Source: Dryobates pubescens
Lineage: Eukaryota > Chordata > Aves > Piciformes > Picidae
DNA length: 64,000 nucleotides
Direction: 5' to 3'
NCBI RefSeq assembly: GCF_014839835.1
Contig: NC_071633.1
Location: 19,397,001 to 19,461,000, forward strand
Made by a program: the position numbers and the translations under genes. Positions within the stretch are counted from its first letter, which is position 1. Every line of letters begins with the position of its first letter. The notes under the pieces were generated by a model. That model had not been told where the DNA came from. It did not search any database and saw nothing but the letters and a program-made list of their open reading frames with translations. Shown in pieces: positions 11,276 to 24,062 of the stretch.

Positions 11276-11281
11276 TTTATT
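11276..11281 (-). terminator. DTX4: Polyadenylation signal of DTX4
   Basis: AATAAA on the - strand about 1.55 kb past the DTX4 stop codon. The interval 11282-12836 has no recognisable coding content and is best read as the DTX4 3' UTR. Confidence 0.6.
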
Positions 11282-12836
11282 GATGCCCTCTCCCCTCTGC
11301 AGAGTGCCTGGCTGGGGCTGGCACACATTTCCCAGGCCAGGGAGAAGAAACAACATCAAGGACAACAGAACGATGCACAGCAGGGTGCCCCCCCCATCCC
11401 ACACTGCCATCCCCTGGGACACAGGGCAAGGTGACCCCCCCAGGAGAACCAGGAGGTGAACACAACAGAACAGGCTAGGAGACCCCAGGCTGCCCTGGGA
11501 GCAATGGTGCAGGGCTGGGGGCAGCCTGGGCAGTGCCCTCCACTTGCTCTCCAAGCCCGGGGGTCTTGTGAGCACAACCAGCCCCTGCCAACGAGAAGAG
11601 TGCCCTGCAGGGCAGTCAACAAAGCCATGCAGACCTCCATCACAGGTGACTCTGAGAGGTCCTAGGAAGTCCCCAGGGGCTAGCAGGGGCTCCAAGATGT
11701 CATGCAACACCCACCCCCTGTTACCCATGCTCCCCTCCCCACATCAACCACCCTGGCCCCAGCCCAAAACCACTGTGCCAACCCAATTCCAGCCAGCTGC
11801 CCACCACCACCCCTCAGGTAGTGCTAAGACCCAGTGGGAAGGGGACCCACACTTGCACCTGGCCCCATGGGGACCCACTGGCAACAGCCCCACTGTGGGG
11901 CACTGACCCCTTTTCAGGGTGAGGAGTCCCTGCAGTAGGGGAGTGGTGCTCCCCCTGCTCCCCACCAAGTGCCACAGGGCTCAGCCTCCAGCCTGGCCAC
12001 AGCACTAAGCTCTCCCAGCCCCCAGCTCACCTCCCCAGCCCCCAGCACCTATACACACAGATACACAACACAGCCCCAAAAGGTGAGGTATAGATAGAGT
12101 CACACAGGGACACCCCCATGAGAAGTTCAAGGAACCAACACAGGAGGGTGGCAAACAAGCCAGGAGACCTCTGCCCCTGCCCCTGCTCCCTGCCACCCAG
12201 CAGCCCCTCCCCAGGACAGCCTGGGGGTGCAGCCCAGGCAAGGGGACCCTGCAGGGCACAGTTCAGACACAGCCAAGAGGAGATGGGGGCACAGGGCTGG
12301 GGGACCCAGCTGAGGCAGACCTGGGCCCCCCAGCCTCCACAGACACAGGAGACCCATGAGGAGGGACCAGACAGGACAAAGGAACAAGGAGACAGTGGAG
12401 GGAGAAGGCAGAGCAAGGGGGACTCCTGCGGATCCCACTCCCACCCGAGGCCAGGTCCCACGCCCAGGTGGGTGTCAGGGGCATGAAGCCAGCCTGGGAT
12501 CATCCCATGCATGAGGAAGGAGGGCACCCTGGCACCCCTCAAGCCCTCACCATGGTGGCAGAGGGGACAGGACGCTAGGCAGAGGGTACAGCCAGGCCAG
12601 CACAGAACACTGTGGCTCCCTCCCTGCCAGAGTGAAGGGGACAACCTAGCAGACCTGCTCCCACATTCCTGGCCAGCCTGGAGATGCTCCCACTGGGCAG
12701 TGCCACCAGGACTGGGGGGCTCTAGGTGCCCCCTACAAAGCCTCCAGGTGAGTTTCTCCAGCAGCTTTATCCTCGGGAGGTGGGGAGGGCGGAAGAGGGG
12801 CACAGGCACCCCTTCCCTTGCCTCCCTGCCGCCATC

Positions 12837-15800
12837 TCAGTCCTTCTCCTGCGCCAGGCTCTCCTCTGTGATGCCCTGGGCTGCAAGCTCAGCGAGGACA
12901 TTGTCCAGATAGTTGATGTCAGGGTAGCCATGGCCGGTGAGGTTGGATCCAAACTCTGTCTTGTGGTGGATCTCGTTCCAGATCACCGTGTCCGACTCGC
13001 CTGTGGTGCTGGAGGTCCCAATGGCAAAGATCAAGCGTCGGTCCCAGGCCACCAGCAGCAGCTTCAGTACCTGTGGAAGGCAGAGGTGAGGCAGGCAGCA
13101 AGGGGAAGCACTCACTCCTGATCATCCTGGCGCAAGCCAGCAACATGCACAACCCACAGCAAAGCCCTCCAGGCAGCTCCAGATCCCAGCTGTTGGGTCC
13201 TGCTCCAACCGCATCAGCAGGACCAGGCTGCAGAGCTCCCCCGGCACGTGGGAACGCCACCGGGCTCCTCCTGCGCAGCACACCAGAGGGGCCACCAGGA
13301 AAGCCTCCACCCAGCTCTGCATGCATAAGCCCAGCCTGCTTGTTGCAGCGCTCCAAAGAGCTGCTGACTCCCTCTCCCCCTCAACACCCCCCTGAGCATG
13401 CCCTGGCCAGCTGAGCCAGCCAGCCCCTCACCTTTCTGCCCTTCTCGCTGTCTGGCAGGTAGCAGTGCCGGGGAAAGCCGCGGGCGGTGAAGCTCTTCCC
13501 AGGGTTTGGATGCTCTGGTCCCTGCAGTGTGTGGAGTGGGACAAAACCCTTTTGGAACTCAGCAGGATGCTCTGGGCACAGTGTAACCCCCCCACCCCCA
13601 GTGGGTGGCCCTAAACACCAGCAAGCAGGCAGGGCCAACGCTTTCCTGCAGCTGTACCCCAGACTCTGCACATCCGTACGGGTGTGCGGCTCCAGAGACA
13701 TCACCCAGCCCAGAACCCCCAAGCCCAGGCATGAGCTGCAGCATGACCCAGAGGATGCAGCAGCAGTGACAAGGGCCACCAGCCCCCACAGGGGACAACC
13801 ACCCCTGCACCCTCCTGAGCACAGGGCCAGGCCACACCTGCACCCCCGGGGGGATGTTGTAGATGATGCGAATGGTTTTGCACTCGGAGTGGCCAGGCAG
13901 GGCATGAGGGATGATGTGGTACTCCATCTTCCCCGGGGGCTGCGTCCCTGTCTTCACCCCATAGATGGTTTTACAGGTGGGACACTGCAGGCTTCCATCC
14001 TGTGAGCAGGGAAAGAAGGGAGCATAATGAAGCCAGAATCCTGCAGGCCTGGGCACTAACACTGTGCTCGTGGAGGCAGTCGCCTCGAAACCACTCGGGG
14101 AGCAGGGGGTAGGGCTGGGAGAACCTGCTACAGTCACCCAACTGTGACCAACAATCCAAGGCCTGCACTGCTCCTCCTGTTTTATAGTCTATGATCACAG
14201 AATGCCAGGGGCTGGGAGCGACCTGCAGAGCTCATCCAGCCCAACCCCCCTGCCAGAGCAGGAGCACCTAGAGCAGACCACACAGGAACACATCCAGGTG
14301 GGGCTCGAGTACCTCCAGCAAGGAACCTCCACACCCCCCTGGGCAGCCTGTTCCAGGACTCTGTCACCCCCACAGGGACAAACACTTTTCCTGAGGTTTC
14401 CATGGAACTGCCTGTGCCTCACCTTCCACCACTGCCCCTTGTGCTGTCCCTGGGCCCACATGATGCTGTAGCCCCAGGATTCCACAGTCCTTCCTGCTTT
14501 CCCTACCTCTGTTCTAGGGTTTGGTGAAATGCACTTTCCTGCCAAAGCCCAGCACAAAGGCTGTTTGCAGGAGGCTCAGGCAAGTCCACCCACAGCTGGA
14601 AAAGCACTGCCCAGCACCAGATGTGAGGCTCTGCTCAAACATGCAGGGATCAAAGTTCACTGCCACTGAACCCAGGAAGGAATGCGAGGAAGTAAAGCCG
14701 GGCACAGCAGGAGGGGGAACACACACCCCCGCAGCCCTGGCTTCTGGTTTCCTGGTCCCAAGTGCTTGCTGCTGGTAAAAAGTAAAACTCCCTTGTCAGA
14801 ATGGGGAAGTCAGAGTGCCCTGAGTCCCCTGGGGCAGCAGGACTCAAGCACGGTCCCACTAAGGGCAGGTAGAGCCCAGCACAGGCCACTGAGCCGGGGG
14901 CTGAGGCATCCCCTGGGGCTGCAGCCTTGCACCTTGTTGCCGTTGTTGTACATGGCCACCAAGCAGTGGAGGTGGAAGATGTGTCCACACTTCACCAGCT
15001 TCCCCACCAGGTCAGGCTTGACGGTGGGCTGGGGTCCCTTGTAGCCAGAGGGTGCAGAGAGGCGCTCCATGCAGATGGTGCAGTCCTGCACAGAAGAGGA
15101 GGAGAGGGTTCAGCTGTATGGATGCAGTCAGAGCCTTGCCAAGGACGCAGGGCTGATGAGCTGCCCTGCTCCTGCCCAGGAGCCAGCACCTACCCCTGGC
15201 ACAGTGCCACCACCCTGGGCCACTACAGGGGCCAGCCAACGGCACGGCCCTCTTTCAAGGGGGGCAGGCACAGGGCAGAGACATGAAGGGCTGCAGGAGC
15301 CCCCTGCACAGCACCAGGGCATCACCCACGTCCCCAGTCACTCCTCCCAGGGCAAAGCACCCAGGGACCCCTCTGCACGACCCCCACCGGCCTCACCTCA
15401 TCCAGGGGGTGCCGCACCTTCTGCAGGTATTTCTTCAGCACCTCCTCCGGGGTTTTACCTGCGGGGAGCCAAGAGTCAGAGGGGCTGGAGGGCAGCACAG
15501 GGGAAAGCCGCTGGCGGCAGGAGGGGACAGAGGACCAGGTGGGGATGGTGGCACGGGAGCTGGGGTCAGCTGGCAAGGTGCCCCTCACCCTTCTTGGCCT
15601 GCTTCTTTGTGGTCTTGCGGCAGGTGTGGGAGATGCCAGGGATGGACTGGATCTCGCTCTTGCTGACGGGCGGGGGGTGCAGCACCAGCTTGGGGGGCCG
15701 GGTCAGGCACACGGGCAGCCCGGCCGCGCTCATCAGGATCCCGGTGATCCCTGCCAGAAGGGGTGTGAAGCCTCACCGAGCGTCCAGCACCGCTCCAGGC

Positions 15801-18800
15801 AACAGAGGTGCCCCCCACAAACCACCCCCCGGGGCTGACCTGCCCCCTGGGAAGCACAGCGCAGAGCAGCGGGCGCCCTGCCGCAGCCTCCTCCTCACCT
15901 GCCAGCGCTGGGTTGACCGGGCTGGAGCCAGTGAGGTTCTTCACGGGGACGGTGGGGACCCTGTGAGGAGCCAGCAGAGACTATGTCAGGGCCATCCGCA
16001 GGCACCCAGCTCCCCACAGCCCCCAGGGGCCAGCGAGGGCCAGACAATAGTTGCCTGAGCGACTGCACGAGCCCTGGCTGGAAAGGGAGAATGCAGCGAG
16101 AGGGCGACGGAGCCCCCCCGCTCCACCGCCGCCTTTTCTCCGGCTCTTCACAAACTCCGCCTGCATCTCCATTCACAGCCCCTTTTTGTCACCGCTCCCC
16201 GGGACGGGCGGCTGAGCGCTTTTCCCCCCTTTTCTCCTACGGCCACGCCGCTGCCGCAGCTCTTTCCCCCTCCTCCCCTTGGGGCTCTCTTCCATGGGAA
16301 AGTTTTCCTGCGGGTCAGGAGCGGAGGGAAGGGGGAGGACGGAGAGGGAGAGGAAAGGGGCCAAGCTGCGACAGAAGGCTGACGGCAGAGCCAGACAAAG
16401 GGGAGAAACAGACTCGTTAAGTGCCCACCCCCTTGGAAGAAAAAAAGTATCTTCAGAGTGCGGAGGTCTGGAGGGACCCCTTCTCATGGGGCTTGAATGG
16501 CTTTTCTTTGGGCCTTTCGCAGTCCCCCACCCATCCCCTGCCACCAAGAGAAAGGGCAGCCCGAGCCTCCTCATTGAGATGCAGGAGCCACACCATCCCT
16601 GCTCCAGTCCCCAGGCACCCGTGAGGAAGGGGCCCAGCAGAGCCCTCCGTCTGCAGAGGGACTGCCAAAGCCATCTCCCACCGGGCTCAGGGGTGACAGC
16701 ACCTCTGCAGTGGGCAGCTCCATGGCACTGTGGCCTCCCCGCGCCCTGGCAAAGGGGCAAAGCAAAACCACACTGCCCCTGTTCTCCCCACAGCTACCCT
16801 CTGGCTCACACGTGGCAGGACTCACCCAGAAGCAATCAGCACCCGGGACTGGGCGATGGCCAGGCGCTGGAGGTGGCTGCGGTTCAGGGTGCTCAGGGCA
16901 GGACGGGAGGCCTTGGCACTGCCCGCACCAGGGGGGCTGGCGGCGGAGCTGGCCAAGCTCAGGGCGGGAGTGCTGGCCGCCTGCCGCCGGCCTCCTTGGG
17001 CTGCCAGCGGCTTCAGCGTGCCACGCACCGTGGCTGTGCCGTCGGGCGCCTTGGGCCCCGAGGCCGGAGCCGGAGCTTTAGGAGCGGTGGGCGGCGCAGG
17101 GGGCGCTTTACGGGGCTGGAGGGTGGCGGCGCCAGGGCCGGCGGCCGACACGGTGGCCTTGACGCTCATGACCAGGAGACACTGGGGGCAGGCGCAGGCG
17201 GGCACCGGGGGCGCCGCCGCCGCCCCGGGGCTGGCCGGCCAGGACTGCGACTTGGGCAGGGTGCCCGAGACCAGGGGGTAGACCATGTCGAGGCGGCGGC
17301 GGATGCGGCGCTGGCGCTGGGTCTGGCGGTTGATCTGGCCCATGGTGGCGAAGTCGATGACGTAGCAGAAGCCGATGGCGCTCAGGTCCACCCAGGGGTG
17401 CTGCTTCTCGTAGGCGCGCTGGATGGTGATGCCCACGTCCATGTCGTAGGGCGTCCAGGAGCCGCTGTCGTTCTCCCACTCCCACACCACTCCCTTGCCC
17501 GGCGCCGACGAGGGGTCATAGTAGCTGCGCCGGACCGGGCGGATGGTGCCTGAGGGAGGGTGAGAGGTGACATCAGACCCTGGTGCTGGCATCCACCAGG
17601 GAGTGAGGCCACCCCCAGCCTGCCCCATTAGTGCCATTCAGCACGGGGACAGGAGAGCTTTTCAGCTCAGCTGTGCTTTGGCTGCCCCAGGCTGCGGCTG
17701 CTGGCGCAGCGAAGAGGCCAGAGAGCCCCTGGGCCTTATGTGCCTGGCACTGGGGGGCACCCCCAGCACAAGGGAAGGGCAGATTTCACCCCCATCAATC
17801 AGTGGCGGCGGTTTGCCCTCCCAGCCCCAGTGTGCAGTCACTCAGCACTGATGGTGAAACACAGAGCCACAAACTTAGCGACTCCCAGGTGCGCCCAGGG
17901 CCCTCCCACAGGAGCCTGGCAAAGCCAGACAGGTAAACACCGGGAGTCCTGCAGCGCCTGCCACAGCCCTGTCTCCCTCTCAGCTCCAAACCAGGATGAG
18001 GAAATGCAAGATTGACAGGGCAGCTGCAAGCCCCACGGTGGTGACGTGCAGGCACCCACATGTGCAGAGGTGGAAGCCTTGTGCCAGCCTAGAACTGCCA
18101 CACAGCCCCACTGCCTGTGGCTGCCAAGCTGGCCCAGGATGAAAAATCAGCCCACAGCACAAGGCAAATCCATGCAAGGCTAAGCAAAGGACCTGAAGTG
18201 GGGCCCCACGTCCAGCCCCTGCTCCCTGTCAGGGAGCATTAAGAGTAGGATGGGAGCACAAAGCATGAAGGCTTTGTAGTTTGCATCCTTATTTTCGCCA
18301 GGCAGTTCCTTTCCCACCACTCACAGTCGACTGGGACACGCTGGAAACGCAGACACAAAGTTAGGAAGCTCCTACAATGAGGCAAAAGCTTTCCCCTTCA
18401 GGACATTTCACAGCACAGCAGGGCAGGCTAAGTACGGCCGGGCTCAGCCCGGGGGTCCCGTCCTAAACGTGCACCGAGAGTTGCTTGGTTAAGAGGGGAG
18501 AGGAACTGACCAGCACCACCGACCCCAGGCTCTGCCACCACAGCCCATGCCAGCAGCAGGAACAGCAAAAGCCCAAGGGAAGAAATGAGAAGTCTGCTCC
18601 TTGGGCTTTTCACCATGTCCAGGGTAAAGCCTGCAAGCAGGGCAGCTCCTTTTCACTCCCCTCTCTCTGCTGGGAACAGCCACCACCGCCAGCCCCCAGG
18701 CAGGCCCACTCCCCAGGCAGGCCCACTCCCCAGGCGGGCCCACTCCCCAGGCAGGACCACTCCCCAGGCAGGACCACTCCCCAGGAAGAAGTGGGCAAAA

Positions 18801-21688
18801 AGGAAAAGCTGTTTAATAGTGCTGCACATCCAGCACCCTGCCAGGGATCTTGGGGTGCAGCCGTGCATCCAGCACCCTGCCAGGGATCTTGGGGTGCAGC
18901 TGCGCATCCAGCACCCTGCCAGGGATCTTGGGGTGCAGCTGCACATCCAGCACCCTGCCAGGGATCTTGGGGTGCAGCTGCACATCCAGCACCCTGCCAG
19001 GGATCTTGGGGTGCAGCTGCACATCCAGCACCCTGCCAGGGATCTTGGGGTGCAGCTGCACATCCAGCACCCTGCCAGGGATCTTGGGGTGCAGCTGTGC
19101 ATCCAGCACCCTGCCAGGGATCTTGGGGTGCAGCTGCACATCCAGCACCCTGCCAGGGATCTTGGGGTGCAGCTGCACATCCAGCACCTGCCAGGGATCT
19201 TGGGGTGCAGCTGTGCATCCAGCACCCTGCCAGGGATCTTGGGGTGCAGCTGCACATCCAGCACCCTGCCAGGGATCTTGGGGTGCAGCTGCACATCCAG
19301 CACCTGCCAGGGATCTTGGGGTGCAGCTGTGCATCCAGCACGCTGCCAGGCATCAGGGGTGCAGCTGCACATCCAGCACCCTGCCAGGGATCTTGGGGTG
19401 CAGCTGTGCATCCAGCACCCTGCCAGGGATCTTGGGGTGCAGCTGCACATCCAGCACCCTGCCAGGGATCTTGGGGTGCAGCTGCACCCCAGGCCCAGCC
19501 GGCCCTTCGCAGGGGCACCGAGGGGAGCGAAGCTGCTGGCAGCGGCGGCAGGGAGCGGGGCCGCCGGGGCGCGGGGCGGGGAGGGCAGCGGCGGCATGCG
19601 GCATCTGGCAGCCCCCGAGCAGCGGTGTGGGAATGCCGGGCGTCCCCCAGCCCGGCACAGCCAGCCGGCCTCCCATTCAGCAGGGGAAGAAAAGGGACAA
19701 TAGCTATTCAGGGCTTGCCAGGGTCGCGACCCTCCCAAATCAGAGCTTTTAATGACCCAAAATACCAACATCCCCAGCAACCCAGGGACAGACAGAACAA
19801 TTCCCCTTTCAGGCCTCCTCCCTTGGTGACAATAGCCCTCAGAGGCTGGCCCCCAGCCTCGCGGCAGAGGTCCCTTGGCCCCCACACCCCTCTGCAGGAG
19901 AGGGTCACTGCCAGCCCCTAGGGCTGCTGGGGGAAGGACAAAGAAGGGTGTCCAGCGTCTCGCTACATCAAACACCTTCGTGAGGGTGTCAGCAGAGGCA
20001 CAAGTCCCCGGTGCCAACCTCTTCCCCATCGGTGCCCATGTCCCACATCCCAGATACCCCCAGGGCCGTATGTGTCTCACCACAGTGACAGTCCTCCACA
20101 TCCTCACTGCCCTGGTCCCTCATATGCCTGCTTGTTGCCTCCCCACCCACAAATGCCCCCCTTTACCTGTCCAAGCCACCACCCTCGGGACTCCCCCACC
20201 TGCCAGTGCCTTCCCTAAGCATTCCTCCGCTTGCCTGTGCCTCCAACCCCGGTCACCCTCATGGGCTGCCATGACTCAGAGCAAGATTTGGCCCCCAGGT
20301 ACCAAATGGCACCAGGCCTTTGGGGTTGATGATGGCTCAAAGAGCCCTGGGAAGGGTTTGCAGGGGACAGGTGCTGCACACAAAGGGAATCCCGGCTAGA
20401 ACAGAACATAGTGTGCAGTAGGGCACAAGGAGGCTGGGCAGCGTGACCCCCCAGAGGAGCCAGGAACACGTGGGCAGTGCTGGGCAGCATGGGACACAGC
20501 AGGCACCTAGGGACCAGGCAAGCCCAGACTGCAAGGGCTTAGCCAGCACGGGACTGGGCAGCGAGAAGCAGAGCTGTGAGACTGCAGCACAGGCAGAGCA
20601 GGATGACATGAGGCAAAGCCAGGCACAACCTGGGACCAGACAATGCAACCTGCGACCAGGGAGCACAATGCAGAGCAGTGCCCAGCAGCACAGCACGGCT
20701 CAGTACAGCCAGCCACACACCAGCAGAGCAGGCGATGGGATGTAACGCAGGGCAAAGCAGCACAATGCAATATGGGACCGTGAAAAGCAACGCAGCACAA
20801 GCCAGCTCCAGATCAGGCAGTGCAATGCAGCATGGGACCCAGCAGCACAGCATTGTGCAACACCGTGCAATGCAATTCCAGGTCAGGCAGCGCTGTGCAA
20901 TACCAGACCCGGCTGCAAAGCACTGCACGATGCAACTCTCCGCCAACCACTGAAATGCAATAAGGGACCTGGATGCACAGGAGAGCCAGATCAGTCGTGT
21001 CAGGCAGGAAAGCACCTGACCGGGCAAGGCAGCACCGGGGCCTGGCACCGTGACCCCGTGCAGCAAGGGACCGGGACTGGGCAGCTCCGGACGGGACCCG
21101 GGCACTGAGCGGTGCTGCGAACTGCAGCGCTGGGAGCACGAAGCGGGGCGAGAGCAGGAGGGGCTGGGCAGCACCGGGAGGCACGACAAGGCGCAAAGCA
21201 GCTCCAGGGCAGGCAGCACCGTGCAGCGCCAGGCCGGGGAGCCGCAGGCAGCGGGGACCGGGCAGCGCTTCGCGGCGCCGAGCACCGCAAGGCCAACCCG
21301 CGGAGCCCGGGCAAGGTGCAAACCAGAGCGGGTCCCGGCAGCGCAGGGCAGCGCAGGGCAACGCGATCGCAGGCCGGGAAAACCCGGCGCAGGGCCCAGC
21401 AGGGCCGGGCTGGACAGGGCAACGCACACCGGGACGGGGAGCGGCAGCCCGGCGGCCGTCCCCCGGGGCGGACTCACCGGTGTCCTGGCGGAACTGGTGC
21501 ATGGACTGCAGGTCGATGATGTACGGCGCCAGGCGGCTGTCGGCCTGGCCCAGCACCACGCTGCCCCCCGCCCGCGGTCCGGCTCTGGCCACCGCCTCGA
21601 TGTGGTGGCTGACAGCAGGGCTGTAGGGCCGCCAGCGCCCGTGCTCGTTCAGCCATTCCCACACCACCACGGCCGAGGCCAGCAACAT
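12837..21688 (-). CDS. DTX4: Deltex E3 ubiquitin ligase 4
   Basis: Nine coding exons, all GT-AG and in phase: 21688-21478, 17549-16826, 15960-15899, 15750-15589, 15458-15397, 15085-14933, 13999-13838, 13521-13432, 13070-12837. The spliced CDS is 1860 nt, 619 aa, the same length as human DTX4. Two WWE domains sit at the N-terminus ([18 protein letters not shown] in exon 1; [17 protein letters not shown] in exon 2); in Deltex proteins they bind the Notch ankyrin repeats. A Pro/Ala-rich linker follows. The RING ([18 protein letters not shown], then CGHIFHLHC and CPTCKTIYG) and the Deltex C-terminal domain lie in exons 6-9. Family role: cytosolic ubiquitin ligase acting on Notch and innate signalling. 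The start [12 protein letters not shown] matches the family exactly. Intron 1 (about 3.9 kb) holds the 39-bp minisatellite. Confidence 0.97.
14193..14475 (-). mobile_element. CR1 LINE 3' fragment in DTX4 intron
   Basis: Begins with atcacagaatgccagggg, then ctcatccagcccaac and the gggcagcctgttccaggactctgtc block. Well preserved 3' end, inserted between the RING exon and the next downstream exon of DTX4. Confidence 0.9.
18700..18786. repeat. 17-bp tandem repeat, 5-6 copies, DTX4 intron 1
   Basis: Units of aggcaggcccactcccc with single-base variants (gcggg, caggacc). It lies just ahead of the larger 39-bp array. Confidence 0.85.
18826..19489. repeat. 39-bp minisatellite, about 17 copies, DTX4 intron 1
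   Basis: Near-perfect tandem array; each unit combines catccagcaccctgcc, agggatcttggggtgcag and a short ctgca/ctgtg linker. Variation is mostly at the linker (cac/tgc/cgc), with two units missing one c and one diverged unit near 19340. The unit is 13 codons and stop-free in several frames, so it makes long ORFs on both strands; these are in an intron and not credible proteins. Confidence 0.97.
20560..20960. repeat. Degenerate gcacaatgca-type repeat, DTX4 intron 1
   Basis: Irregular repetition of ggacc, gcacaatgcag, cagcacagca and gcaatgca modules without a fixed unit length. It fades into GC-rich sequence of similar style up to about 21450. It looks like an old, decayed tandem array. Confidence 0.55.
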
Positions 21689-22060
21689 GGCTCCGCCGCC
21701 CCGGCCCGCCGCTGCCCCCGGCTCCGGCTTGCCGCTGCAGCCCGCCCCGCCGGCACTCGCATGCTCGGCGCCGCGCCGGGCTCTGCCTGCCCCCGCCCCG
21801 GGGCCGGCCGCCGAGCGGCGCGGAGCGAGGCCGCCCCTCAGCGCCGGGCGGACCGCAGCGCCGGGCGGCCCCGCCCCTGACGTCACCGCGCCCGGCCGCG
21901 GCCCGGCGGCACCGAGCATCCCGCCGCGGGGCCGGGAGGGGCGGGCGGCGCGGCGGGGACCGGCGGCTGCGGCCAGGGGCGGGGCGAGGCGCGGCCCTGG
22001 GCGTCCCACGGACCCCGTGCCGGAGCCCGGGGCACGCCGTACCCCCTGAGCCCCAACCCT
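21050..22060 (-). promoter_or_regulatory. DTX4: DTX4 CpG-island promoter
   Basis: Very CpG-dense block around DTX4 exon 1 (21688-21478) extending upstream to about 22060, with SP1-like gggcgg/ccgccc boxes and a CRE-like tgacgtca at 21878-21885. No TATA box is seen. This is the expected promoter of DTX4. Confidence 0.75.
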
Positions 22061-24056
22061 GCAGCCCGCGGGCCCCACCGGTGCCCCCCACACCCTCACC
22101 CCTGAGATCCCGGGGTCCCTGTGGCTCACCCTACACCCATGGGACCTCTTCCGGTGCCCCCTGCAGCCCAAGGACTCTACTGGTGCCCCCCACCCCTAAG
22201 ACCCCAAAGTCCCTGTTGTCCCACAACCTTAGGTAAGATTGCAGCCTCAGTGCTGTAAGAGGAACCTTGCCTGCTGGCCCCAAGCCTGCCAGCAACAGGA
22301 CCCAAGGTGGGGAGGGTGTTGCATGCCCAAGCCAAGGCAGGACCCCAAAGACAGAGTCTACTTTACATGGTGGGGCAGAGAAACACGACCTGAGACATCT
22401 CCTTCCTTGCACTGCAGCACCTGTGGGGAGCAGGCTGGTGAGCTACCCCCAGCCATGGTCCACAATACATTAGCCATGGGGGTAGGACTGTCCTCCATCA
22501 GGCTCTTCCTTTCTGCCTCCAAACTCAGCGGCTTCAGTCACCTCCAGACACCCAGCTCAACTTACCTTCAGCCTGGGATAATGCAAGTCCAAAGGGCCTC
22601 CTGTCAGCAAGGCAGCTTCACTGTCAGGTGCCCCTGCTCTGACCAAATCAGTGACCAGGGATTCCCTCCACAGTTGCAGCTGAAGCAGAGCACTGAAACC
22701 CAGCAGGCTCGGGGGGCACCAGCTCTCTGCTGCATGGAAGGGGCTTGCCAGGGAGGAAAGCTTGAGCCTTGGAGTGCCAGCCAGAGTAGAGTTTGCTTTT
22801 GCACGTGTTCCTGGTCACAGTGGCCATTCCAAAGCATTTCTGGGTGCTTTGCAAACACTTTTTTAGCTGCTGGAGAAGAAGCAGCAAGGAAGGAATAAGG
22901 AAGGCTACAAAAGTGGCTAATTGCACTGCAGGGCACAGCCTAGGGAAGCTGCAGCACCATCCTGATCCACCTTCAATACCCTGCTTTGACTCACGGGGTG
23001 TGATTGTAGCAGGCAGAGCTCAGCTCTCAGCAGCACCTGACCTGGAAGGATTGAGTTGCATGGATCTGTGCCAGGGCTGGGGCCGGCTCCTTGGAAGTGG
23101 CCTCATACCCAGGCTACTGCAAGGGGGAAAACGTGGTCTGTTCCTGTGTGCTGGGGTGGCAAGGTTCAGGGACAGCCATGCAGCAGTTGAGAGGGACACA
23201 CCTGCCTCTGGGCTGGCAAGGATGCCAGCACTTGCCCACTGCTGAGCAGGGAGGTGCAAAGGGAGAAAAGTTAAGATGGCTTCAAGTGCACAAAGCAGGC
23301 AGGGCTGGGAAGCAGAAATACTTGTGGGGGAAAGGGACTGACTCTGACTAATCCTGAGAAACAGAAAGGCCTGAAGTTGTTAATCCCAAGTGCGGGAAAG
23401 CAGAAACATTACCAATAATCCCTCCTGAGCTGCAAAGCTGCGGTCAGGCACGAAGGTGCTCGTTCTTCCCCTTGGGTGTCACCCACACACCACCAGGCAC
23501 CACTAAACCACCCGTGGCCAGACTCCACAGGGCCCTCCTTGCCTTGATGTGGACGATGGAGAGGGCAGGATGGGTGGCAGGGGCTCTGCGCCTCAGCGTC
23601 GCCCTTTGTCCTCCCGCAGCGCCTGGGGCCCCTGTGCCCATGCAGGCAGCAGTGCTGCTGGGGTGGGCGCTGTGCCCAGTGTCGCCACCACCCACCACAA
23701 CAAAGGCTCTTTGTATGGGGCCAGCCAGGCACGTCCCCAGCCTGCTCCCCACCTCGTGCCCCTGGCGTCCCTCTACATTGCCTTCCCTCTCACAGGCCAG
23801 AGAGGAAGGCAGGGCCACACCAGGATGATGCACAGCCCCAGTCACCCTCTCCACCACCTCCTCTTCCTTCATCCCCAGCTCCCTCATCTTCCTTATGGCC
23901 TCCCAGCAGGCATCATCAGCCCCAAACCTCCCACCCCACCAGGACCAAACCTTCCCTGGGGTAAGAGCAGTGTGGCTCAGGCTCTCTGGTGAAGTTGAGC
24001 CCCATTGTCCCACCTCTCCCAAGAAGTCACGTCACCCCATTAGCTCTCCCAGCCCT
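22061..24056. other. DTX4-CNTF intergenic region, no gene recognised
   Basis: Several short ORFs but none with recognisable domains or a consistent exon pattern. Ordinary intergenic sequence with no CR1 copy. Confidence 0.5.
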
Positions 24057-24062
24057 TTTATT
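24057..24062 (-). terminator. CNTF: Candidate polyadenylation signal of CNTF
   Basis: AATAAA on -, about 1 kb past the CNTF stop. The intervening sequence contains a CR1 fragment, so a shorter 3' UTR with a variant signal is possible. Confidence 0.4.

Noticed and set aside
18485-20107. ORFs of 300-484 aa on both strands in DTX4 intron 1
   Set aside because: They follow the 39-bp repeat (13 codons) and lie inside an intron whose flanking exons splice perfectly.
20539-22171. Long - strand ORFs around DTX4 exon 1
   Set aside because: They read through the exon 1 donor into the repeat-like intron and upstream into the CpG island; only 21688-21478 matches the family.
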